From positions 5,456,001-5,520,000 of the forward strand of contig OZ316895.1 of the NCBI GenBank assembly GCA_973895155.1: a stretch of 64,000 nucleotides of DNA, read 5' to 3'. The position numbers and the translations under genes are program-made. Shown piece by piece: positions 1 to 9,917 of this stretch; positions within the stretch are counted from its first letter, which is position 1; each line of letters opens with the position of its first letter. The notes under the pieces were generated by a model, which worked only from the letters and a program-made list of their open reading frames with translations, did no database searches and had not been told where the DNA came from. The DNA is from Marsupella aquatica (taxonomy: Eukaryota > Marchantiophyta).

Positions 1-1485
1 ATCGAACCAACGTTGTGCAGCTTCAGCATCCCCCATCTTAGAGCACATACCAATCAAAGTCGAGAAAGCATTCAAATTAGCAGACAACCCAACTTGTTCC
101 ATATCCGCAAATAGACTCTCGGCATCTTTCAGCGTTCCAATGTGCTCGATACCAAAGAACATTATGTTGAAGATAACCTCATTAAATGGAATTCCTGCAC
201 TCTTCATCTCCCTGTAGAGATCCATCAACTCCCGTCGGCCAGCTTTTGCGTAACCTTCTAATAGAACACCGTACGTAAACTGGTCCGGAATGTGACCCCT
301 CGCTCTCATCTCTTCCAACATCTTATATGCAAGATCCAACCGACCCGCTCTGCCAAATATGCTTACTACACAATTATATACTTGTGTGTCAGTTGCTACT
401 CCCTGGGCAAGCATATCCTCATAAAGATTGATAGCTTCCTGGTGTAGTTTTGCTTTAGATAACATCTGCATGAGCACTGAATAAGTCACACAATCTGGCT
501 TTAGACCTCTCTCTTTCATCTTGACAAAAAGCTCTAAGGCTTCTTGCATCCGTTGCCCTTCGGCGTAGCACCGCATTGCTGCTGTGAAGATAATCTTGTC
601 CATCAGATAGCCCCTATTATCAAGATCATCCAAGATTTTCTCCATAAGATCATACTTCCTCACTCGTCCTAGTAACCGTATGACTATGGTAAAACATGAG
701 ATGTGGAGAGTGCATTTTGCCTCATGCAAGGCCCACTCCAAGAAATTGTAAGCTATATCAGCGTCTCTCTGTCTACTCAAGATATCAAGCACATGCTTCG
801 GCTTAAGCTTGGTTCCCTTTGCCATCAAGGTGCGCAGCTCTAATAATGTATGAGCTGACCAGCCGTATTTGCTAAGTAAAGTACAAATCGTGACAGGAAG
901 ACTCGAGAAGCGAAGATTCAGAAAATTTCCAAAACCTGGGTCTGGATGAATGTGAGGGAAGGTAGACTCGGAGGGCAGCCCGGACTTCTCATTTTCAGGC
1001 TCAGAGCTGGATGATTCCTTCCCAACTCTGGTAATGTAAGGTACCGCCTCCGATGGCACAACACTTATCCAAGGCCATCCTGAACCCTTACGAAAGTACT
1101 TGCCTCGGTATCTTTGAATCGGCACTCGGCTACCACTAGAAACCATACAATTACTTGCTTCTACCAAAGTCCCATCATCGCTCTCTCTAGTACTTTGTTC
1201 TCTACCACCAACCTGTGGCAAGTCTTGTTCCCCACCTACATTGCTAGTTAGATTCCTAAATTGCAATGGTTCAGATAATCTACGAAATATATTTGCAGAA
1301 ACACTGGAGCACATCCGAGGCACCCTTGAAACAAGACCAATTCCAAGTCCCTCCTCTGCCGAAACAAATCTGATCAATGGTTCGGACAGAGGACCGTAGA
1401 TAGAAGTTTGTATCATTACAGAGGAAAGCCGTTCTCTCGACTTCAACATTCTGAACGATGCAATTGCTCCCCGTTGATTCAACAT
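1..1485 (-). CDS. P-class pentatricopeptide repeat protein, 3' end outside window
   Basis: An uninterrupted minus-strand frame runs from ATG at 1485 to the window edge (495 codons, no stop), so the C-terminus is missing. P-class PPR proteins bind organellar RNA through arrays of 35-residue helical hairpins. I see about seven consecutive motifs from residue ~264 to the edge, such as YNCVVSIFGRAGRLDLAYKM (~370) with following EEMRARGHIPD, and VIFNIMFFGIEHIGTLKDAE (~440). All are about 35 residues, as in the pure P class. The first ~60 residues are rich in Arg and Ser and poor in acidic residues (MLNQRGAIASFRMLKSRERL), as expected for a mitochondrial or plastid transit peptide. In-frame ATGs at 1449 and 1416 are possible alternative starts; I chose 1485 because the targeting-like sequence starts there and the frame is closed by TGA at 1561-1563. 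No intron is visible. RNA target and organelle cannot be read from this. Confidence 0.9.
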   Translation of the reverse strand, partial: MLNQRGAIASFRMLKSRERLSSVMIQTSIYGPLSEPLIRFVSAEEGLGIGLVSRVPRMCSSVSANIFRRLSEPLQFRNLTSNVGGEQDLPQVGGREQSTRESDDGTLVEASNCMVSSGSRVPIQRYRGKYFRKGSGWPWISVVPSEAVPYITRVGKESSSSEPENEKSGLPSESTFPHIHPDPGFGNFLNLRFSSLPVTICTLLSKYGWSAHTLLELRTLMAKGTKLKPKHVLDILSRQRDADIAYNFLEWALHEAKCTLHISCFTIVIRLLGRVRKYDLMEKILDDLDNRGYLMDKIIFTAAMRCYAEGQRMQEALELFVKMKERGLKPDCVTYSVLMQMLSKAKLHQEAINLYEDMLAQGVATDTQVYNCVVSIFGRAGRLDLAYKMLEEMRARGHIPDQFTYGVLLEGYAKAGRRELMDLYREMKSAGIPFNEVIFNIMFFGIEHIGTLKDAESLFADMEQVGLSANLNAFSTLIGMCSKMGDAEAAQRWFD

Positions 1486-4382
1486 GGACACTTGCACCAC
1501 ATCACATCCCAGCGACGCAGCTCGAATAGCGTAGTTGCAGACGAAGCTCTCGGATGTTCGTCATGTAAATTTCCACCACCACTCATAGATAAAAACTTCC
1601 AAGAGCTGTGGCTACGAAAAGACCTAAATGGAAATTGCTCATATGGATGTCAAAACAGACGATTCAACGAAGGCCAACGCTAGGGTTTTGACAGCTGAGA
1701 CCGAAACGCCTCCCAATTTTGAAACCTGCTTTGACTGCGTTTTCATCTCTGCGGGTCTATGCAGCAGAGCCATAACCCTAACTCTCTAGCTTCGACGGAT
1801 AGGTGAGACAAGTGTGCCACAAAAGCTCGAGATCATCCAAATTCGGAAATTCGGATAGGCCCAGGCATCACTAACAAAGGGCTAGCGAATTCCAACAGAA
1901 GACTGTGGGGGGCACCTGGAAGTGCCCAGAAGACTGGAAGGGCCAGCACTAGGAAAAGAAGCAAGACCACTATTGGAATAGTTTGAGTTTGCATTTGCTC
2001 TCTTCTTTTGTGTTCCTTGTTTTGTCCTCTTTGGACTTATATTGCATTTACTCTGTCAGAGTTTCCCTGAAGTGGTCAATTCATGGTCAGTGGACCATTA
2101 TTTTCACTCAAATTCAGGGTGAGTTAACATTCTAACCCAGCTTCAACTATTTAAACTGAAAGAAGGCCTCCTGGAGGTGCTTCACTCAAATTCCCTGATA
2201 GAGAGAGCTGCTGCACACTGCTAAAGAGCTCTGTGTTAACGTACCCTCAGTTTTGTGACTTAGTTGTGTGAGGACTGATTTTACGGGTAATAAATTTTGG
2301 GCTGTCAGTGGGCTTTCCATCGATTCATTTGTGTATAACTCTATAGTAATTTGGCCCTTGTAACAAATGGCCTTCTTTTGCTTTAAAAAATGGAATAGAC
2401 TCTAGACCAGACTGTTTTCACCAAAGAAAAGGGAAGGGTCACTTCTTGTTTCTAAAAACATCTCCAACCTCGTCTCCAACCCAAAATCTTTTGAAATGAA
2501 GTTCAATGATGCAAGTCCCTTGAATGTGAGCACCTATGGCAGGCAGCTCAAGTCATTCATTGGGGTTCCATAGAATCACCACTATCCATTTTGACAACAC
2601 ACTTTGTAAGCAGATTTCAATGCGTTATATTGTGCTCAAGATAGAGTGATCTATCCTAGATCTTTTAGCCGTGGTTCCCTAGTGCACCTCAACAGAGGCA
2701 TTCCCATATAGAGGCATCCATCCACCTCAAATTGGGTAGTCTTTCAATACATCTGTAGAAGGTAAAAGTCGAGACAATCCCAGCCTATGAACAGTGCATT
2801 GAGTCATCAAATTAATTTTAATTTACCTATTTAAACTATCTTTGATAAACTTTGACCTACAATCACCACCAAATAAACTCGAAATCTCCTCCCTCTTCAA
2901 TTTACCTGTTACTTTTGCTCTCCTTCCAAATGGAAAATGCCAGAAATCTTTCACCTTTATTGGAATCCCTTTTGAAGGAAGAAATTCAGCCGCCGCAGCA
3001 TCTGCATCTTCTCCCTTGGTACTCTCCTTGGCAAAAGCATTGTTCTTAACATGCTTCTCAAGAATTTTCAAGAAGGCAGTAGGAGCATTATGGACAGTAA
3101 ATGGGCACACCTCAAATTGGGTAGTTTCCCACCCTTGGGTGGCGCCATGATTGTCACTATACTTCTACAATTCTCCAAATTAGGGAAAATTAAATTGATG
3201 AGAGGATCTGGTCTCCTCCAAGCATAATTCAATTTCTCTCTAAAGCTTCTCTCTGTCATTCTCAACAAATATTCTCCCTCCCTTCAAAATCCAACTTTTG
3301 GCATCCACTGCTAGTTCATCAAAACTATTTTCTCAAAAGTAAGAAAGTTCTCAGTTAAGACAAAAGTATGTCGATCAGGACAAAAATGAAGTATTTAGCT
3401 TTAAAACTCATGATTCTACCCCTTTAAAAACAAATTGGAACTTGGATTGAACAATTTAACACTTTTGAGTAATTTAGAGAGTTTACTCATCTCTTTGACA
3501 ATAAATCAAAAATTGATCAAAGAGATAAAAAAACAAAACACAGAGAACATAAAACTTTTGAGTTTGGACAACAAGAAAAGCTTTTCAAGCTAAGGTCTAC
3601 AAGACTTTGAACTCCGTCACCACTTCTTAAGAAAGAATTCTGGCATGCTTTAAGACGTTACGAGTCAAAAGTAAATCTTGCAAAAACTGTTCTTTTCTCA
3701 TCATCAAAAGTTCTCATGAGAGAAAGTTCTAGTGCTCACTACAACCACAACATATTTTTGGCTACAATTGCAGTGAAGTGACATTAAACGCCGGCAACAT
3801 GGTTTATTCATCAGCGATACACAATTCAGAATAAACACTAATGCACAACGGTGAAAAATAGCAGTACTTAACGTCATGAGCAAAACTCTTGCTTCTTGCA
3901 AACAAAAGATATATTTTCAATGATGAATATTAATTAAATGGGGGAGAACATGAACACAGTGTTTTCTTCATCGGTCTGAACAATGTTGTTGACTGGTCCT
4001 TCTTTGGCAAGATTGATATGGCTATTAGGACACAAAAGCGTAATCCTGGCTTCCCGCCTATCACTCATGAGATGCTTAGCGTCCTCTGGCTTGACCAACG
4101 CCAACGCATGTATCAAGGTAACACTACCCAGATTCCATTGCATCACATTCTTCATGGAGTTTCTGTGAATTAACATTCATGTAGTGTGCAATAGGCCATC
4201 TAGCTGGACTCCCGAGTTGTACTCACTGAGATGACTGACAGAGCCATTGTGACTACTGGTAACAATTTTGGTAGCATTCACAATGTGGGAGTCTAATTGT
4301 AGCTTGTGTCACCAACATTTCCATCATAGGGAGGCGCTTTAACATGTTTGTAGTGTGGATTTGCATTATTTATCATCAGCTT
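1486..4382. other. Spacer upstream of the PPR gene, no supported gene
   Basis: The first ~250 bases are presumably the promoter and 5' leader of the PPR gene. The rest is AT-rich spacer with no frame showing a recognisable domain. An 18-bp direct repeat (cacctcaaattgggtagt) lies at 2723-2740 and 3108-3125. Short minus-strand frames at 2823-3110 (Lys- and Ala-rich) and 3934-4176 (80 residues) are open, but I recognise neither and see no splice context. They may be decayed fragments. Confidence 0.5.
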
Positions 4383-5366
4383 TTAAACCGCCACTGTCCA
4401 CTGCAAAAACCTGGTTATACCAGATTGCTTAATATAGAAGATATTTCAGGCCCGGGCATTCCCAACTGTTTCTGGCAGGTCACTTTTTGGCCCGGTCAGC
4501 TCTACACCTATCCCAGTGTCCCTACTCGTTTTACGGAGGGGGGTGAGTTTCAGAAGCCTAGGTGGGCAAGTCCTCTCGCCCATGATGCACCAGAGTCCAG
4601 AGCAGAGTCATGCTTTTCCTCCTCCCATGCTGCGTGTGTAAACCGTTGCAGAGTCAATCGATCCTTTTCCTCCTCCCATGTTGCGCGAGTACGAGTCGTT
4701 TGCACCCCAGCCTCGTTTTGGCTTATATCCACAACAATTGTCTGCTGTCCCATTGCTGTGCTTTGCTGCCCGGCATGGTAACTCCATCGCCAGACTGTGG
4801 AGCTCGACGAGGTGTACAAATGGTTGCCGTAGATGGTGATTCTGTGATTGAGGTTGGAGTTTAGGACGATGAGGGTTCGGTTCACTTGGCCATCCGCCTC
4901 TTCCCAGAAAGCATAGATACCCCCTAAGCCTGTTGCCACTACGAGCACATCCCCTAAATCATCGATCACCAATCCCCTAGCTCCTGTCACATTAGCTGCC
5001 CAGATTTCTATTTGGAATGGAGAGAACATGGCGATTCCACTATTCGTTCAGCCAAGCACAAGTAGAATCCCCCATGTTGATTACAACAACTTTTCAAGCC
5101 CAGCCCACTCACAAACCTCCATGGCTATGGCAGCAGCCCACCAGGGTAACAAACCATGGCTAATAAGGCATTCATGCAAACCAAATCCTATTTGCTAAAC
5201 CCAACATGCTTTTTGGCGGACCCAGCTTGTATTGTGGAGCCTGGCTGGGGCTACGGGCTCTGGCTGGGAGGCAGGAGCTAAGCCTTTGTTGGGCACCTCG
5301 TGAGTGAGAAAATGACCTGACCGTTATTTGGCGCTAGCGGTATTTATACGGACAGTGGCGGTTTAA
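4383..5366. mobile_element. 984-bp segment bounded by 17-bp inverted repeats, carrying a gene fragment
   Basis: The 17-mer ttaaaccgccactgtcc at 4383-4399 is matched exactly in reverse complement at 5350-5366. Similar sequences occur at about 7941-7957 and 62231-62245, so this is a repeated terminus, not chance. The interior holds a fragment of a sugar-dehydrogenase-like propeller gene and no transposase, the layout of Pack-type non-autonomous DNA transposons. I find no clear target-site duplication; the right flank is occupied by another inverted-repeat element that starts immediately beyond. Superfamily unknown. Confidence 0.5.
4550..5029 (-). pseudogene. Fragment of a PQQ/sorbosone-dehydrogenase-like beta-propeller protein
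   Basis: A 159-codon minus-strand frame from ATG 5029. Its first ~100 residues look like blades of the soluble sugar-dehydrogenase (sorbosone dehydrogenase-like) propeller: ARGLVIDDLGDVLVVATG, then LNHRITIYGNHLYTSSSSTV, then a TTRT stretch resembling the family's G-H-x-T-R-T region. A full-length member has several hundred residues, so this is only a piece. The C-terminal third is degenerate: a WEEEK-containing segment occurs twice about 51 bases apart (near 4615 and 4668), a local duplication not expected in the family. It lies within the inverted-repeat-bounded segment and has no signal peptide or neighbouring propeller exons. I read it as a captured, non-functional fragment. The family call rests on motif recognition by eye. 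Confidence 0.5.
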
Positions 5367-5584
5367 GGACATTGTCACTAAAGATATTTGAATTTACAAT
5401 ATTGCCACTGTTTTTATTGTATTTCCAAATATGCCACAGTTTTCATATATAGTTCCCCTGGTTACATTGGTGATGTTGTTGTCCATGTGCAAAATAGTGG
5501 CATATTTGTAAATACAAAAACATATGTGGTAATATTGTCAACTAGAATATCTTTAGTGGCAAAGTACTTAAAAGTTGTATTGAT
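5361..5584. mobile_element. MITE-like inverted-repeat element, copy A
   Basis: The left arm (gacattgtcactaaagatat near 5368, then a stretch with attgccac and aaatatgccac) is mirrored by the right arm (atatctttagtggcaaagta near 5548, preceded by agtggcatatttgtaaatac). The arms are about 80 bp each and nearly fill the element, typical of a miniature inverted-repeat transposable element. The same arms recur at 43735-44150. Terminal bases and target duplication are not certain; the left end abuts the 17-bp inverted repeat of the neighbouring segment. Confidence 0.7.
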
Positions 5585-5632
5585 CATACTCTCAACCTTA
5601 GGTATTCAAATGCACTACATATTGCTAATTGA

Positions 5633-5925
5633 ATGATTCTTGGCCTCATAGGACCACTTGCTCTAGTAATTCTCCGGGCTGGGGGAGGGAACTGTGCACC
5701 CCATCTCCAAGATTAGTTGTTAGACTCATGTTATGTCTATTAATAAGTGGTTGAACCTGATCCATTCTAGGCCCAACATGATTCCTGGCCTCATAGGACC
5801 ACTTGCTCTAGTAATTCTCCGGGCTGGGGCGGACGGAACTGTCCACCCCATCTCCAAGATTAGTTGCTAGACTCATGTTATGTCTGTTATAGATGGTTGA
5901 CCCTGATCCATTCTAAGCCCAACAT
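5633..5925. repeat. Tandem duplication, two ~145-bp units
   Basis: Unit 1 (5633-5777) and unit 2 (5778-5925) both begin atgattc(t/c)tggcctcatag and end with gatccattcta(g/a)gcccaaca. They differ by scattered substitutions and small indels. No coding frame runs through both copies. Confidence 0.9.
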
Positions 5926-8900
5926 TTTTAGTGGGTGATCTTGTGGCCTGTTTGGGTGGCTTCCGGATTGAGCTGTGGCTCTCCGTTGGATTGTGGTTTG
6001 GCCTTCGGGTTTGTTTCTCTCTATGCCCTGCCATTTTTCACTGCAGTGAACCTTGGAATTCAATTGGTTCATTCCCCTATAAAAAGCATATATAGTAAAG
6101 TTCAAATGGGGATCAAAAGGAAACAATGTGGGAGGTTGAGTGTGACTTTACAAAAAGTGGGGGCACTTTCATTGCTTTTCTACCAAAGCTAATCTTTCAG
6201 CCCATTCACATACTAAAGATAGTGTCCCTAAACGAGAGTTTGGAGTTGTTTGATGGCCCTTGACATCTTATAAAGGGAACTACACCAAGTGACGGGGAAA
6301 CCACTCCACCCTAAAAGTCACACCATTCTTTGGCTAGAGCCTTTCTAGCTTACTTTGATGGGAGAATGTCTGAGAGTACCTATGGGTCCACTTTAAATGG
6401 AAAAAAACAGAAAAGCAATAGTAATAGACCAAGCAGCTGAATCAACAGAGGTGATCATTTTGAGCTGAGGATTGCCTTTATCTCCAGGAGATCTTCATTG
6501 CCTTAGTCTCCGAGAAGAGAATAGAGAATTTGGGTTTAGGGTTTAGGGTCTCCCATAAAGTCACACTAAAAATCTTGGATAATTTCTAAGAAAACAAGAA
6601 CAAAAACCAAATGGAGCTTTCTGATTGGTTAGAGGAAGAAAGTTTGAATTTCAATTTGATAGGCAGGGGACAGATGGTCTTGGAAAGGAGAAGGTGGAAG
6701 GGAATAGAGCATAGATTTAAAAGACATTATGTTCTGTAAATATCAAAATTGGATTTAAAAGACCCTAATGTTTTTCCAAGAAAATCCTTAAATCTTTCCT
6801 TTGAACCAATAAAATGATCATATTCTTCATTGCACATGATGTGCCATTATTTTTGTGGAAGTGAAACCCACAAGGGGTGCAATCCGGGCCTATTGCAGTC
6901 CCCTGCGAATTCATAAACTGTTTTTTTTAATCTTGTAAAATTTCTTTTTTCTTGTCCGCCCTCAATACACTTTGTGGCGGGCTTTGGGGTCCAGTGGAAA
7001 CCTGGGTTCCTGCTTATGAATTCATGTGCAAACCTTGGTCCCTAATTCCATGTAGGATGGGTAGAACTTTAGAAGAAAATTGCCCCCAATGTTTTGTAAA
7101 ATGAACTGAAGCAACACCTCCCAAATGGATGGGCCCTATCACATCTTGGAGACCAGAGAAAACAGGAAACTGTACCTCATGTCTTCGGGGATGTCTTGTA
7201 AGACCACCCTGAATTCCGCCCTGAATCAGCTAGCCAAAGAAAATTTCCCCCACCGCTGAAAGGATAAAGGAAAGTCGACTCACCTCAAAAGACCAGGCAA
7301 GGCGGGAGGGGGGGGGGGGGGGGCGGTGTTCACAAGCAAACTTGCATAGCCAGTTATCTCACAAAAATTACCTATGTCACCAGGCATTCAAGGGTTGAGG
7401 ATGTAAAATATAGGGCGATGGTCAAACTTTTGAGTTGGCCATGAATGATTGAACACCATTATACACTGTTTGAAAAGGTCAATGAGAGGTAAGAGTGAGG
7501 GGGATTTGGATTTTCATGTAGTACACTATGATTGCGTAAAAAATCCTGGCATAGAGGTAAGTTTGCATGGAGGGGAGTCAGGAGGGGATGTGGCGTGCCA
7601 GTTTGGTGCCTTGTCCACCAACTTTGTCACCAGATTGCCAGTTTTTTGTGAAATGCTGCCACTGAATGGCCCATAAAGTACAAGAAGCTGCGAAGTATTT
7701 AAACTCAATGTTCAACTCTGAGCCAAAATGTCATAAATCCCAAGCTAGTTTCATATTTTACACGAGCAATGGGTTTGGGATGAAAATCCCATGTAAGCTT
7801 AGAGCAGTCGCATAGATTGTGAGGCCTATGGCTGCTATCGGCAAACTTTTCAAGCTCCTTGACAGGCATGGATTGTCACTCAGGGCATGGTCAGGGTTGG
7901 GTTTGGACCGGTTTGGACCGATCTCAAAGGGTACTGGACTCTTAAACCTCCACAGTCCATTTTCGAAACCTGGCTGGATCCAATTCACAATAATTAGGCA
8001 ATAATGTTATGAATGATATAAAAAAATTGGGAGAAAGTGACTATTTTGTACTCACAACTGCACGGAATGTGGTGGTTAATAATAGCTCACAAAAAAGGCA
8101 AGCATATGCAAAACATTGCCGTTGGCCTGCTTGTTATTAGTAAAATGCACACTCAAACAAAAACAGAAACGAAAGGAAAGTATTGGCCCTGTGAATTGAT
8201 GCCACATGTCCACCATCTACTGCTCTAACAACACCGTCCTACTGTGCCTAGTTTCACGGAGACAGGGAAAAAGGCAATAATTCTCATAAATGAAGATTGC
8301 GCCGAAAAAGGCACAATAAAGTACAACCGAGTAAAAGTAAAAGTGGTCGGATGACAACCACGAAACTCAAAAGAAGAGAGAGCAAGCAAAATACATACAC
8401 GGAGCTAGAAACAAAAGATGAGCTCAATGCAATTTTTCACGTGGGTTTGAACATACAGCTTGTGTATAAGGTATTTATTTATTTCCTGTACTGTAGAAGA
8501 TTCTAAGAACATTCACTTGACATACGTTTCATATATTAATTTTTTGCCCCAAGATTTAATTAAATGCCATCAGATTCTGGCAAATGAAGTCTGAGGCTGG
8601 ACGGAAAACAGGCCAATTTTAGCCAAAAGAGGTCAATACCTTCTAGCTGAGTAGAATTTGGCTAATTTTGCAATTATTAGAAAATCGACCGGTTCCATTT
8701 CCCAAAAATACCCTGGTTGCATTATTTCCCCAAAATGGATTGGACGCGAGGCACCTTCATAAATTTTTCCACAACTAGGGAGCACATGGCAGTATAAGGC
8801 TACCTTTTCCAGTCTTCTAAGGAAAGGAATCTGACAGGCTTTAATAAACTGCTGGGTCTCGTCTCCCTTGGGACTCATCAGTCATCACACTGTTTGCCAT

Positions 8901-8950
8901 CATTGTGGTAGCAACATGAGCGGGAGATTCATCAAACTGTCACACTGATT
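5926..8950. other. Spacer, no supported gene
   Basis: AT-rich spacer. It contains a telomere-like stretch gggtttagggtttaggg (6532-6548), a run of 16 G (7308-7323) and one divergent copy of the ttaaaccgccac terminus near 7941-7957. Open frames of 60-85 codons on both strands show no recognisable domain. Confidence 0.6.
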
Positions 8951-9917
8951 GGGGTCACGCAGGCCCACAAAATCTCTCCAGATCACCAGAACCCAGCAGA
9001 GAGCTTCAGAGGTGTACAACACTAGAGTACAGACAGCCAGACAGAGAAAAGGATACAGAGGATCAGTGGAGACTCAGGAATCAGGGCTCGGGACTCAGCT
9101 GCCAGGGCTGGAAGAGAAGACAACGAGTGGAATCCGACAGCATCAGCTCTGACTGGGCTGCCTGTGCCGTAGGAGCAGAGGAGAGAACCTCCCAAAAGGA
9201 TAGAGAGGAGCAGCATCTCATCAGATCGGGAGACCCACTACCCAGCTGCCAGGAAACGAGAAACAAAGAGTGGGAGCCGCAAGCACCAAGTTAGTGTGTT
9301 ACAGCACCAGGTCAGGACTCGGCTGCCTGGGCGCTTGGAGTATACGAGAGAACCTCCCCACTTTTCCAGTTAGACTGCTCTTTAGTTAAGGGCCAGAATC
9401 AATTCCCAGTGGGACTCGTCACTCGTAAGCTACCAGGAAGTGGGAGATGGCCAGTCTGTCGAGGATGAGAAGGATGTGATAACTCTTCAGTTACCTTTTA
9501 ATAGGCGGTACCTCACCTCGATAGCCGTGCGAGGCTGCAAGCTGTCCGTCAAAGACACCGCAGTGCTGTGAGCCTGTGAGCCCTGTTCATTCGCTCTCCT
9601 CACAAGGGAAAGCAAGAGGCAAGGCAAGGCAAGGCAAGGCAAAGAGGAGTCTCGTGAATGCTGTCATTGATCAGCTTTCCACTCAGGAGTGTGGAAGGGC
9701 GTGTGAGTGTCAGGTGCGAGTGTGAGGGGAGGTATTAAATGGGTAGTGCATGTCACGGAGCTGGACTGAAGAAAACCCGTCTTTAAGGCTCTGACCGTCC
9801 CCGCCATTCTTGAGTGGGAGCTTCATCGAGGCAAGCTTCTGACTTCAAGGCCATCTTTCTCTACAGCTGAGGCGAGGTTAGATCGGAGGGAGCTGGAGTG
9901 GAAATTGAGAGGCAGCG
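8951..9917 (+). promoter_or_regulatory. Probable promoter and 5' leader of the XTH gene
   Basis: About 950 bases before the XTH start codon. The stretch 8960-9450 is purine-rich, with repeated gctgccagg- and agagaacctccc-like words (for example 9178-9190 and 9350-9359). A microsatellite of five ggcaa units lies at 9617-9641. I could not identify a convincing TATA box, so the transcription start is not placed. Confidence 0.35.

Noticed and set aside
1905-2300. Possible solo LTR (tg start, ctatttaaa-like box, aataaa)
   Set aside because: No ca end with a matching 5-bp target duplication, no primer-binding site and no second copy in the window.
2823-3110. Lys-rich 95-codon minus frame and its plus-strand partner
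   Set aside because: Starts at GTG not ATG, has no recognisable domain and no splice context. Frames on both strands are open at once.
4344-4781. 145-codon plus-strand frame
   Set aside because: Antisense to the propeller fragment, which reads better on the minus strand. Cys/Ser-rich composition reflects the duplicated stretch.
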